Positions 33,907-44,910 of a stretch of DNA of 64,000 nucleotides are shown one piece after another. Below the pieces are notes generated by a model, which saw nothing but the letters and a program-made list of their open reading frames with translations, was not told the origin of the DNA and did no database searches. This stretch comes from Micropterix aruncella. Lineage: Eukaryota > Arthropoda > Insecta > Lepidoptera > Micropterigidae. The DNA lies in the NCBI GenBank assembly GCA_944548615.1, contig OX155955.1, forward strand, positions 8,064,728-8,128,727, given 5' to 3'. Each line of letters starts with the position of its first letter. The stretch's first letter is position 1. A program made the position numbers and the translations under genes.

Positions 33907-35538
33907 ATGAAGGAACAGCGACAGCTTAAATTTGGACTGCTAGGAACCGGTTGGCTTTTTCTCAACTGTGAGCGCTGGACATTAGCGCCCTCCAAATGTT
34001 TTTGCCTTGGACTCGCCCGCATGGGCACAAAATTTACATCCTATGACCCCAAATTGGTCTATAAGGGCTATAATATCTCCCTTATAGACCCAAACAATCA
34101 TTTCAAATTCCTCGGCAGAAAAATCACCCATCAGGGAAAAGACGTCTCGGGCGATCATGTTATAGAGCATTTCAAAAGTTGCCTGGCGAAAATAGATGCC
34201 TTGCTAATTTCTGGCCCTCGTAAGGCCTGGATCTATGACAATTATCTAACGTCACATTTGTCATGGCCCTTTCTTATTTACGATTTTACCAAAACCCAAC
34301 TGTCCCGTCTAGATGCGTTGGTGACAGCTAGTTTAAAGTCCTGGCTGTCCTTAGCCAAACCAGCTGACCCCTCGACTCTCTTCAGGTCCAAACAAAATTT
34401 TGGGCTAGCGCTTAAACTGCCCTCTCTGCTCTACGCCAACTCCAGAATAACCAAAAATTCGATTCTGTGCAATTCCAAAGATCCGGCAATATCGAAGCAC
34501 GTAATAAGTGGCCGTAGTGATTCAAATGATCTACAAGCCCGCGTAGACTTCCACAAAAAGTTCCTTACTGGAATCAGCCAGAATGGCACTGGTCTGGGGT
34601 ATGGCAGTACAACCACGAGCGACGTGGACTTGAAGAAGTCTCTTTTGCGTGGAGATTACGACAGCAAGAGTATGGCTCATGCTATTGGCCTTCAATGCCA
34701 GAATGATTGGACAACAATTGGGGACTTTTGCATTCCGCCTCCAATGCACTGGAAGGTAATGCTCTATGACTGGACGCCAGAGATGCTGAAATTTTATTTG
34801 AATGCCTTTCAGCATACACTTCCAGACCCCAGTAACCTCGCTCGTTGGAGCTTTGCCGAGGATAGTTCTTGTCTCCTCTGTAGCAATACCCCTTGCACAG
34901 CTAGACACATTCTAGCTGGCTGCAAGGTGGCCTTAGATCAAGGACGGTACACTTACCGCCATGACAAAGTTCTCGCTGTTATTCGCGAGGTAATTAGTCT
35001 CTCAGTGGCTCGTGCCAACAAGGGTTTGTCAGTATCCTCCAAACCCCCAATACAGTTTGTGCGGGATGGCTCTAAAGGCAAAAAACATTTAACTACAAAA
35101 CCTTTCTCAATAATCGAGAAAGCTACAGATTGGATTCTGGAGGTTGATTCGGTCTCTAAGCAGTATAAATTCCCTGAAAGTCTCGGATGCACAGCCCTCC
35201 GTCCAGATATAACTCTTTACTCTCTATCTCGGAAGGTGGCTCTTATTGTAGAATTAACTGTTCCATGGGAATCAAATATCCCAAAAGACCACGAGTACAA
35301 ATTAAATAAATACCATGATCTTGCAAATGCCGTAACCCGGAACGGCTTCACTGTTCACCTTCACGCGGTGGAAGTTGGCGCTCGTGGCCTGCCAGCTAAA
35401 TTTCTATTTCACCTCTTTAAAGATCTTGGCCTTTCCAGAAAAATAATCAACTCTTTCTTAGAAAAATTATCTAAAACTGCGATTTGCGCATCTCAAATTC
35501 TATGGCTTCGAAGGGGGAGTGAATGGGTGGCAAGGTGA
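33907..35538 (+). CDS. R2/Hero-type LINE protein, C-terminal part with restriction-like endonuclease
   Basis: An uninterrupted 543-codon frame. It opens just after the RT catalytic core (LNCERWTLAPSKCFCLGL resembles the segment following FADD), so the ATG at 33907 is only the first Met of a 5'-truncated copy. Residues about 322-339 form a zinc knuckle, CLLC-x7-C-x3-H-x4-C, followed by QGRYTYRHDKVL. Residues about 432-455 carry the restriction-like endonuclease core LRPD (Asp434) ... VELTVPWE (Glu449), then EYKLNKYHDL. This architecture belongs to RLE-type non-LTR elements (R2, R4, NeSL, Hero), which cut a target strand and prime reverse transcription there. The choice among these clades is inference; Hero-like is favoured from the knuckle-GRYTxRH context. 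RT motifs A-C are absent, so it is not autonomous. Confidence 0.8.
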   Translation: MKEQRQLKFGLLGTGWLFLNCERWTLAPSKCFCLGLARMGTKFTSYDPKLVYKGYNISLIDPNNHFKFLGRKITHQGKDVSGDHVIEHFKSCLAKIDALLISGPRKAWIYDNYLTSHLSWPFLIYDFTKTQLSRLDALVTASLKSWLSLAKPADPSTLFRSKQNFGLALKLPSLLYANSRITKNSILCNSKDPAISKHVISGRSDSNDLQARVDFHKKFLTGISQNGTGLGYGSTTTSDVDLKKSLLRGDYDSKSMAHAIGLQCQNDWTTIGDFCIPPPMHWKVMLYDWTPEMLKFYLNAFQHTLPDPSNLARWSFAEDSSCLLCSNTPCTARHILAGCKVALDQGRYTYRHDKVLAVIREVISLSVARANKGLSVSSKPPIQFVRDGSKGKKHLTTKPFSIIEKATDWILEVDSVSKQYKFPESLGCTALRPDITLYSLSRKVALIVELTVPWESNIPKDHEYKLNKYHDLANAVTRNGFTVHLHAVEVGARGLPAKFLFHLFKDLGLSRKIINSFLEKLSKTAICASQILWLRRGSEWVAR

Positions 35539-35690
35539 ACGCTCACATGTGGCAAGACAGCTGTCCTAAACCTACCACAGCCGGTTCGTAAGTCCGGAAT
35601 CCACTGCTCACCCCCCAGAAGTGTAAAAAATAGTATTATGATGGGCCCGACTCCGGTCGGTGAATTCCATGGCAGCTCCGTTTGTATTTA
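35539..35690 (+). repeat. 3' UTR of the R2/Hero-type element
   Basis: About 150 bp following the stop match 60585-60750 closely (shared cccagaagtgtaa, gatgggcccgactcc, gaattccatggcagctcc). Both similarities stop soon after ggcagctcc(g/a)ttt, which therefore marks the 3' terminus. There is no poly(A). Confidence 0.75.
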
Positions 35691-35774
35691 TTATATCCGT
35701 AGTGAGACAACAGCCTTTTGCTCTTGGATACTGTAATGTCCAAGTCCAAGCCAAGCGGCTATATATACTATATA

Positions 35775-36269
35775 TAGGGTTTTCTCATAAGGGCGGGTCG
35801 AGGTTGACAGTCTATGACGGTAATGTTATTTTGGCAGCGTCTGTCAGTCACGTTAGAACTTTATTATTAAAAATGAGTGATCGTTAGAGCATGGTTATCT
35901 CGAAGGTGGCGTGAATTGGCCACCAAGATCGTGCAATTTGACCACTCTAGATTTTTTCTTGTGCAGTTTTCTGAAGTCGCAGTTCTATACCAATTAGCAT
36001 CAATCGACTGATGCCCTCAAAGTCAACATAACCCAGGCCATCGCTCAAATTCAGCCAGATCTATTCGGCAGTCATTGAAAATTGAACCTCTCGGATCCGT
36101 GCCACCGTGCGAAGCCGCGGCGGACATTTGAACGATGTCATTTTCCATTCATAGTAGCATACATGAGACTTTCAAATCAAAAAAAGAATTTCGTTATAGC
36201 CTCACACACAGCTAGCTTGTTTTATTGCAAATACTGTCAACATTGACCCACCTTTATTGGAAAACCCTA
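35775..36269 (+). mobile_element. internally deleted mariner-like transposon
   Basis: Terminal inverted repeats of about 38 bp (tagggttttc at 35775, gaaaacccta ending at 36269; inner ends near ttgacagt / actgtcaa) are flanked by TA on both sides, the Tc1/mariner target. The 495-bp interior keeps only the C-terminal part of the transposase gene. It sits about 85 bp beyond the R2/Hero-type 3' terminus. Confidence 0.8.
35920..36156 (+). pseudogene. mariner-type transposase C-terminal remnant
   Basis: In one frame it reads WPPRSCNLTTLDFFLCSFLK, then, after a stop, ALKVNITQAIAQIQPDLFG. After a frameshift the adjacent frame reads VIEN*TSRIRATV followed by RSRGGHLNDVIFHS and a stop. The order matches mariner-family transposase C-termini (PPRSCDLTPLDFFLWG ... 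RGGHLNDVIFH). The position expected to hold the third catalytic Asp is Asn here (SCN). It is dead: stops, a frameshift and no N-terminal half. Confidence 0.75.
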
Positions 36270-36565
36270 TATAATTGTTTGCCCATTCTTGATAAACGCG
36301 TTATTGATATAATCTATATCATGGATATTTAATTTAAAGTCTCTTTTTATTTAAAAATTCTTTAGTTATAATATGCATTATTTTTGGAAGGACCCGTAAT
36401 GATAAAAATAATAATATAATAATACTGTGCAGTGTGCACCTTTGTGATTATGATGTAGACAATAAATTGGTAAAAAAAGAGAACAACTGAAGTGAGTACA
36501 GTTAAGTGAAGTGAGAAGTGGGGGCGCGCGGGCAGTGTGTGATGCCGTCAAGACCTCGCTAAAGC

Positions 36566-36866
36566 ATGACAATCCAGATGGCGTTGTTCGGCCTCGTGTG
36601 GCTGCTGCGCGTGCGCGGCGCGGCGTGCTCGTGCGCGGCGTGCCGGCGCGCGCGCGTGCTCGCCGCGGACGCGCCGGAAGCGCGCGAGCACGGCGACGTC
36701 GAGCGCGGGGACGGTGAAGCGGACGTCGCCGACGCGCCGCGCCCGCTGACCGCGGTCGTCTGCGACGTCGCCGCCGCGCGCACCTGTGACGTCACCGTCC
36801 AGACGGACTTCACCGACGACGATGACCTGGATGTCCTGCACGAGCTCAGCTCTCTAGAAATTAAAG
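36566..36866 (+). CDS. first coding exon of an unrecognised, possibly secreted host protein
   Basis: I do not recognise the protein. The exon starts with an ATG in a reasonable context (A at -3) and encodes MTIQMALFGLVWLLRVRGAA, a plausible signal peptide, then a Cys pair region (CSCAAC), an Ala/Asp/Arg-rich stretch and an acidic FTDDDDLDVLHELSSLEIK. It ends at a consensus donor AAAG/GTAAGT (GT at 36867-36868), phase 1. The exon is extremely GC- and CpG-rich (many cgcg, gcgc) against an AT-rich background, like an unmethylated promoter-proximal exon. Reading on past the donor gives only ten more codons. The best partner found is the phase-matched exon at 60874-60971. The antisense ORFs here are by-products of the GC content. 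Confidence 0.6.
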
Positions 36867-39800
36867 GTAAGTCTTCTGAATCTCTCAAATACATATAATG
36901 TCCTAGTTCAACTGTTCTCAACATTAAGGAAAATGCCTCATAATTTGGATAACGAATTTTATTTTATTTTATTTTATTTGGTACTTAAATATAATATTGT
37001 TAATACATACATTGACTTACATATGCATGACTACACATGACTACAATAGTAAGAACACAACTTACTTAACAACGAAAGACATTTTTTTACAATAATTATC
37101 AACTCAAGTGAATATAATAAAAAGAATAAAAAACACGACTGCCGTTCCGAAAAGTGAACAACTTTCTTTACGAAAAGTGAACTACTTATTTCATATTTTT
37201 TGTGGTTTATGTATTTACCCATATAGATACATATACTCGTATATTTTCGGTATGTTCTTAATCTGACCTTTAATTCGATACTTTACACGAAATATTTATG
37301 TTAAGTTATTAACATTTGGAGATTTTGATATTTAGACAATTATTTGCTTGATATTTTGAAAGTTACACAGTAACAATATCACATACTTCCAAATCGGTTG
37401 GAGCGTTTAGAAGTTATAATGGAATAAATAAACGGAAAACACACATAGATGAACCATGAACACATTACACTACTTTTTTGTTGGGCAGTCGTTTAAAAAG
37501 AAAGGTTTAATTTAGGAAAATATATCAAGAAGCCGCATATTAAATTTTTAAAAAATCAATATTAACAGTTTCATTACCTCTCTCAAAATTATGGTTAAAT
37601 CAGGCAGTCGGTGAAATCGGTTAAATTCGCAGTTAAAACCGCGGTTAAATACGCAATTTCGTTGTTTATTCAAGCAATACCGCGTTTTACCGCATCAAAA
37701 ACATTTAAATTTGATGAGGTAGGATCAAATATGATTAAACACGCTGATACCACATCGATGATAAAATCAAAGGCTTTCTGTTATTAATAGTTGCCTTTCA
37801 GTAATTATAATAAATATAAAGGACGATGGGCATTTGTGTATGGCGTACGCATAGTGTAACAACTAGGGACTTACAGCAATTATTTGTGCTTGTGTAAAGA
37901 AGTAGTAATATCGAAGTTTAACGCATTAATCCATGTCGTACGATACAACCGAAGTTTTGTATATATCGATGATTTTATGAAATAAACTATTTATTTAACC
38001 AAGTTAATCAGGGTTTATTATGTAATTAGGGTTATTAAAAGTCGTTATTTGAGTCTATATTTAAACTAAAATCCAATCGTAACAAATCAAGTCCAGTATC
38101 ACAGACGGAAAATAAAAACAGAAAACACTCAGAAATCCCCAACCTAAATAAAAGAAATGACAACGGCCCAGGAGCCAAATCATACTTGCTACCCATACAC
38201 TGAGTACATGTCTGTCTTGCTTATTTACTGGGTACAAAAGAATTTCGACGGCCCAGGCGCTGAATCTTACCTGACACCCTTACACTGATCATCTATCTCT
38301 ATCTTACTTATTGCCTGTTCCTTTCCACCCATAAACTTATTTACCGTTTTATTTTAGGGATAAGATAAAAGTAGTAACTCGGTACTCGGTACCAGTTATT
38401 TTTACAATTATTAGGTATTATTGATATAGTTATATAATTTTGTGAATATTTTTCTATATAAATAATATAAATAGCTGTATCAAAACGAAGTAAATAAGAT
38501 ATTTTAATAAAAAGCTGTAATTATTTAATAACATATTATGCAAACTCAACATTCTATAAATTTTTCCGCCACGTATTTCAGCTTAGTTGTTCTAGACTAA
38601 AATGTCACTATTATAATAATCGTTCGTTTGGTATACTCGTATGTGGTAAAGTGTTACAACAAGTTTCGCAATCGGGTACAAAATTACCCATAGACCCTTA
38701 ATTTTCAAAATGCACTCAAAGAAAACTATCAGTTCTTTATGGACTCTGCAAATTTCCCTTAATCGAAATAATTTTTTGAATCTGACACATTTAGAAATAC
38801 AACACCCTGCATTACAGTCTCCAGATTTTCTATACACAATACAACAGAAAAACCTGGAAAATAACCGCACGGCGAGCTATGTATTACTGCTAGCTGAATT
38901 TTATAATGTGTTGGCAGTCAACTGTAACTAGAGACATAGTTAATACGCATGCTATCCCTCTTACTCTCATAGTGAAGTGATATTAATGCCTTCCCTTTCC
39001 AATTACATATGCGTACCTATGCGTGAGCAAGTAGATGTCCGAAGATATGTACGTTTGTACCTGTACCGACTATTATCTTCGGTACCAACCATTAGGTCAA
39101 CATTACGAAATTATTGCATTGTCATCGGTCCTTAATACATGCGCAAAATTAAAAAATTCAGGTGCCAGAAAGCTAGTGAAAATTAACATGAAAGATTTCG
39201 TTACATACATACAGGTCAAGCTAATAAAAGCAATATAAAAAAGCACAAAATTTCTAATGTAAAACTCTAAAATTAACGATTGTATATCTCAATATAGATT
39301 GTTATGATCCTCACAAGGCTTGGTCTATTGGATTTTTTTGCCGAATTTCGACAACGAATTTCACGTTATATTATAATAGAACATGTTGCGATATAAATGT
39401 TTATTTTCATCGCACCTTAGATATTTGACAACCGATGATTAAGTTCAATAAAGCTGTCCTTATTCATCTTATTGAATATAATCATATTGTAACTAAGATA
39501 GAATGACAATGTGGTCAGCCATAAATTGGATTTAATTTAATTGTTCATCATGTTACTTATCATTTGACATGTGAACATACTACATGCACAGTAAAATAAC
39601 ACCCAGTAAGTTCACTCAAGAGCTACATGGCAATGCGGGAAGAGGGTGCGACGGAAGTGGGGCCAGGGGTAAGTCATGTCGCGTCCTTAGGCCCATAGTT
39701 ACGGCGCTGTGGGCTGTGACGCGCTGTGGGCGCAGTTTGTGTCCGCTCTTAATATTACATTTTTTGGTGAGATTCACGAGTCGACGCCATATGGTACTCT

Positions 39801-40366
39801 CAGAACAAATCGGTAGCATAATAGCAGCGGCGTCACCGGGGCACCGTAAATGTGGCCGGGACGATGCTTCAAGAAGAAGACGAGTAATCATATTATGATT
39901 AGTGGTAGCCCTTAAGATACCTGACGTCACTTGCTTCGATTTCAATTTTGTTCTAAGAGAAGCTACTGTCTGGTATACTGTGCTACATGGCTTGGTTGGA
40001 GATAAAACCATTACTGGATACAGTAGAATATAGAATAGGTAGGTACATTATGAAAACCGTTTTTGATTTGCCAGATAAGGTTTAATATTTATGGAATAAT
40101 AATTTAAGATTTTTGAAATGATAGGTAAAATTAAACTGAAAGTATCACAAGATTTTTTAAGTATCAAAGGATGTGAGATATCACTATGACAATTATAACT
40201 GAAAATATATACTAAGGTATCGAATAATCGAAAGAAAGAAAAATTAATAAAAGTGTCACAATTGATGTTTAATAAAGAAAGTGTCACAATCTTGTGTTTC
40301 CTACGATAAAGGAGAATGAGCAAAAATATATTGGCCCTTGACACCCTCACCAATAGCGATGAGTTA
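36867..40366. other. probable intron; repeats only
   Basis: Contains a minus-strand (TTTTA)n LINE-type tail at 36955-36980, a dispersed repeat at about 37370-37500 that matches 44040-44170 in reverse complement (shared gggcagtcgt), and an 85-bp tandem duplication starting acggcccagg at 38163 and 38248. A GC-richer block at 39620-39900 has overlapping ORFs on both strands without family motifs. Confidence 0.4.
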
Positions 40367-41070
40367 CTCGGTGTTTAAAAAGTATCGAACCTATTTTTTT
40401 CCTGCATATACCAATGAAGCGCTGAAAACTTTCTTCGGCGTAGATGTGGAGGGGACACTCATGCACAGTCGCCTGCAGAAAACGTTAGTAGCTGGCAGTC
40501 GGGCAAGGAGTGACGGTGTGTATTGAGTGGTCCTCGGATTCTTTCAGGTAGGCCCTCAACAATCCGGAAGGAAAATATCATGGAGCATAGTCCAAGAAAT
40601 TGCAAACGATGTAGGGGTAATCATTGGATCAGTACATTTAATTTTGACTTTGAATTTGAGCATGAGTAGTATATCCACGAAATTTGTACCGGAGCTGCTA
40701 AGAATGGAGCAGAAGCAATGACATCTGTAAATTGCACAGGACAGGCGGGACAATGCAAACAGCGACCTCAACTTTCATCGTACGTCAGGCTCCCTACTCA
40801 CCCGACTCTGTTCCGTGTGATTTTTGGCTATTTCACAAGCTGAAAATGCGACTAAAAGGGACCCGATTTAAGTCAAGAAAAGACAACATGCAGAATGTTG
40901 CTCATTCCAAAAACTGGATTCCAGAAGGGTTTTCGACAATGGCAGGAGTGCTGGGAGAAGTGTGTGCATTATTAAAAAGACTAGCTTTAAGGGGATTAGT
41001 CTTTCAGATATCCAAATCATTACATATGTTTTTGCCGACCTAAAGTTCGATACTATTTGAACACACAACG
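40367..41070 (+). mobile_element. deleted mariner element with decayed TIRs
   Basis: Ends ctcggtgtttaaaaagtatc (40367) and gatactatttgaacacacaac (to 41070) are imperfect inverted repeats, with TA at 40365-40366 and 41071-41072. At 704 bp it is about half the usual mariner length of 1.3 kb. A transposase relic fills the interior. Confidence 0.75.
40400..41043 (+). pseudogene. mariner transposase relic lacking the catalytic core
   Basis: The 5' part (ORF 40338-40526) has NEALKTFFGVDVEGTLMHSR, resembling the mariner N-terminal HTH. ORF 40527-40721 continues with IGSVHLILTLNLSMSSIS, then KFVPELLRMEQKQ, the second HTH and the conserved WVPR-LL-type linker. ORF 40732-41043 gives APYSPDSVPCDFWLFHKLKM, then RLKGTRFKSRKD, the end of the catalytic domain including the third Asp region (YSPDSVPCDF). 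The first two catalytic Asp motifs are missing and the pieces are in different frames. Confidence 0.8.
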
Positions 41071-41072
41071 TA

Positions 41073-41975
41073 TGTCGTTAAGAGCTTTTTTATGTACTAT
41101 TATTAAGTATCACTATTATTAAGGTTTTTACAAAATAAATTTTGTGAAAGTATGTTATGTAAGCGATTGTCTGCCTGATTGTTAACGCTCGCCAATATTG
41201 ACAATGTATATTATGCTGTTTAAAATATCTTTTTAAATAGATTAATTAGAGATACGTAGCAATAATAATACCGTTAACGTATCAGCGAAAAACTGAAGAA
41301 AGAGACATTTCAATAACCCTTGACTGTGACTCACCGCCTTCCTTGGAACTTCCAGTATTTTCTTCAGGACACCTTGAGAAATAGCTGTGCCGATTTATAA
41401 TACTACGTGAGTTTTTTGGGATAATTGTCCAATTTGGGCTAATTTGATTGGATGGAACCAAATAAATATTGAATTTAGGGTATTTGCTTTGATTCAATTT
41501 CATGCGGATTGTTTCCGCGAAAATTGTATGGAAACAAAATTGATGGAGAGTCCTTTATAATAGGATATTTCATTGCGAGCGCAAAGAAAAGGAAAGAAAA
41601 GAGTTTGTTTTTTTCCGACTGCCTAAAAAGGAATAGCAATATTTCAACAGAAAATATTACATGAACTTTTCCAATATCGTTTCGAGCCCTAATTAATAAA
41701 CCAATTACGATGGGAAGGAAATTAAGATACAACCGGTTTGCTGACCTGTTAGATCGAATAGAGCCAGGGTATTTAATATAACAGCTCGATGCCCTATACA
41801 AAATTATAATTGATATTGACTTTTTGTCGTTTAATTTAGTAGCTCGGTAAAATGAGGTTGTAGATTTGTAATTATAGATTTTTTTACAGGAATAAGTGTT
41901 ATGGTTATAAGCGACATTTTGTGATATTTCCATAAATTGGAAGTTACGGGTGATTAATATGAGATAAAAAACGGT
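41073..41975. other. no gene recognised
   Basis: AT-rich DNA. The long minus-strand ORF 42170-41475 crosses from the C-rich tract into this region and has no conserved content. Confidence 0.4.
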
Positions 41976-41982
41976 TGTGTCA

Positions 41983-42181
41983 CCCCTAGACTTTCCCGGC
42001 AAACAGACCCCCCTCCCCCAACAAACCAAACCCTCCATCAACCCCCCCCCCCAAACTAAACCCTCCACCAACCCCCCCCCCCCTACCCCCCAACTCACCC
42101 GACAAATCCAAAACCCCCTCCCCCTAACCCTAACCCCATACCCTCCAAACCCAATCCCCCCTAAATCCAACCCCTCCCCGG
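41983..42181. repeat. C-rich, almost G-free low-complexity tract
   Basis: About 200 bp of C/A/T with runs of 9-13 C and almost no G on the plus strand. The copies of cccggcaaa near 41995 and 42177 bracket it. The minus strand has many G runs, capable of G-quadruplexes. It is unlike anything nearby. Confidence 0.85.
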
Positions 42182-42661
42182 CAAAACTAGTATATTAATA
42201 GTATTTTTGTTTTATTTCTGTGATATTAAAATGGCTATTTTTCAATAGATATGGTTCGTTTCTCGGCTAGCCTCTATTATTTCATTTAACGTTATATCAT
42301 TAGGCGTTATTATTTAATTAAAATGTATTTCGTTTTTTTTTGTGTCGCGTGAATAAGTGAAGTGCGTTCACATTACTTTCCTTGTCAGGAAGTAAGACAA
42401 TAAACAGCCTTTGAAATGCATTATTTCTGGAAAACTGAATTGCAATATGGCCACAACGGTGGTGGCTGGTTCTGTATTTAATACCTGAATGCACTTAAAC
42501 CAAACCAAAACTGAGGATAGTGTAATCGAAAGATCTTTTCAAAAAAGATAAAACTATTATTATCATCATTGTTATCGTTTATGTCATTATCATATATCAT
42601 TATTATCAATTGCGCAACGATGTGATGAAGATGCCACTGTGGCACTGAAAAGTAATTCCAG

Positions 42662-42700
42662 AAAGAGAGAAAGAGAGAGAGTGTGTGTGTGTGTGTGTGT

Positions 42701-42781
<81 letters not shown>
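42662..42781. repeat. compound (GA)n-(GT)n-(GA)n microsatellite
   Basis: gaaagagagaaagagagaga, then (GT)9-10, then about 37 GA units. It generates spurious Ser-Leu or Arg-Glu ORFs. Confidence 0.95.
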
Positions 42782-42788
<7 letters not shown>

Positions 42789-43320
42789 AAAATGACCCCA
42801 TTGACCAATGCGGGAAAGAAAACCCTTGCAACTGTTTTCGCACTAACTAACATAGAAGAATGGAAATTATTGTGATTAAGTAAAAGTTCAATTTTAGATG
42901 TTAGTGGATTTACATGACTTAAAATCCGACAAATCAAGAAAAGAGTTATAAAAAATGCCACTCTGTCAGCTGTCAATCTGGTCTTTGTTCCTATTTTGGT
43001 GAAATTTGACATACATATTTTTCACACCTCTTTTTATTATTCTAAGGCACCTGTAAATTGTTTTAGGCAACGAATTAGTATAAGCTGAAATGGTGTTTAT
43101 TGTTACGGGTAAAACAATATAATAAAATGTAGTTTTATTGGAATTTACTCAAAAACGGTTAGAAATAATTTCATTAGAATTTGTACAAAAGTCGTCCGTA
43201 TCAGTTAGCTAATAAAAAAAAAAATGTTCTTTTGGTATTTTTATACTGATTTGCGACATGGAATAATTATTGGCAGACCACTGTTGGTATTCTGATTAAA
43301 TAATTAAAACCTTTAGTAAA
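42782..43320. other. no gene recognised
   Basis: AT-rich DNA between the GA microsatellite and the TIR element; nothing identifiable. Confidence 0.4.
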
Positions 43321-43733
43321 CAGGTGAGTTTTTAATTAGTGGCATCCTTGAAATAGGTGCATCAGTATGACTAAGTAATCAAATTTGAGTAATTAAAAAA
43401 AAACGCATGTTTTTCTTTTGTTTTTTCTTTTTTTGTAAATTTTAAAAACGTGACTACTAAATAAAGGTTTGCCAAGCGTTGAGCGCGCTGCGCCATCTAG
43501 GAATGGGCAAAATATTGCGAATAAACGTTATACGCGATATTTTACTTACTGCTTGATGGCGCAACGCGCTTAACTCTTTTTATACTATTTTTCAAAACAT
43601 ATTTTTTTTCAAATTTTGAATGTCATTCTCTTGAATGAAAACTCTATTTGTGTTTTTTCCAAAAAACAATATTTGCTTATTTACTCGTACTCATTTCCCC
43701 ACCTCAAAGATGCACTAATTAAAAACTCACTTG
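43321..43733. mobile_element. 413-bp TIR element (MITE)
   Basis: Terminal repeats caggtgagtttttaattagt... (43321-43347) and ...actaattaaaaactcacttg (43708-43733) are inverted with one or two mismatches. The centre is a second palindrome: gttgagcgcgctgcgccatc near 43479 mirrors cttgatggcgcaacgcgctt near 43552. No coding frame. A diverged copy of the centre is at 11580-11790. Target duplication not identified. Confidence 0.65.
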
Positions 43734-44402
43734 TATTTACCCAAAAAGTGTTTTTCCAGACTGAGAATTTGTTTTATCAATGTTATATTTGAAGCTTTTC
43801 AGTTTTCGGTATTAACGTACGAGAAAGTTAGTTCGAGTCGTGTTCAAAATTTATTTTTAATTTTATACTCACCTCAAGTATTTTACATACCCCTACCATT
43901 TCAACATTATTTGTTTTAGGTCTTTGATATTGTGAAAAAAATCTGAATATCTGAAAGTTTAACACAAAATCGCTTTTTTTTGTAAGTATGACCTATGTAT
44001 ATGAAAAATTGTGTGGATGCCTTTAAATCTTCCAACTGTACATTACTTTTTACACGACTGCCCCACAAAAAAGAAGTGAAGTGTGCAGGGTTCATCTATG
44101 TATGTTTTTCATTTCTTTATTCCACCATAACTACTAAACGCTTAAACTGATTTAGAAGTGTCTGATATTGTTAGAATCTTTATGTTATACCGAGTGCCAT
44201 TGAGTACCTTAGCTGTCCAAATATCAAGTAAAAAGTTGTCTAAATGCCCAAGTGTACAAATGTCAGTAAATCATCATAATTATATTGTTTTAATTGTCAA
44301 ATGAAAGGTCCGATTGAGTACATTACGGAAATATACATGTATCTATATAGATATTAAATTATAAACCACAAATATTTCTTAAAAAAACTGTGGAAAAAAT
44401 AA
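43734..44402. other. no gene; dispersed repeat
   Basis: Positions 44040-44170 (ctgccccacaaaaaagaag and around) match 37400-37500 in reverse complement. The rest is AT-rich with no identifiable content. Confidence 0.45.
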
Positions 44403-44910
44403 TTTATTTATTTATTTATTTATAACGTACAAGAACAAAAAAATACAAGGACATGCATACTGTTGTACATGAGGAATAATTAAGAACAAACATTATTATA
44501 GCGAAAAACATAGCTCTATGCATATAAATATGCTAGCATATCCGAATGAGGCGAAATCGCACAACCAACTAGACCTAGAAGGTCTGTCTCTGGCTGTGCT
44601 GTGTTATACCAACTGTATTTTTGTAACTCGCGAACTGACGAAGGTGATCAATTTTAAAATATTTCTAAATCTAACAAATGTGTTGTTTACACAAATTAAA
44701 GTAAAATTTAAAGTAGAAAAAAAATTATATATATGTATGCAATTAAGGGCTAAAAATAAAGTAAACTTTACATTATATACAATAAATTTAAGTGGAAAAT
44801 AAGTAATAATATATACAGATATATGAATAAACACTACATTCTAATATATATGTTTAAGAAAATGATATGTAATATTGCACAATTTTACAAATACATTTTT
44901 TTTTTAATAT

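Noticed and set aside
36105..36125. gtgcgaagccgcggcgg resembles the Helitron 3' tail
   Set aside because: It is transposase coding sequence (RSRGGHLND) inside the mariner at 35775-36269, and no CTAG end follows.
36548..36924. Antisense ORFs of 97 and 121 aa over the CpG-rich exon
   Set aside because: GC-rich DNA is open in several frames. The plus frame has the Kozak context, signal-like start and consensus donor.
39584..40011. Overlapping ORFs of 104 and 131 aa in a GC-richer patch
   Set aside because: Opposite strands, no family motif and no splice or start support.
42120..42140. cctaaccctaacccc as a telomeric repeat
   Set aside because: Only two units, and the insect unit is CCTAA rather than CCCTAA; it is part of the C-rich tract.
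41475..42170. 231-aa minus-strand ORF rich in Gly and Val
   Set aside because: Its start lies in the C-rich tract, which is stop-poor by composition; there is no conserved content.
42478..43012. Ser-Leu and Arg-Glu repeat ORFs
   Set aside because: Translations of the GA/GT microsatellite.
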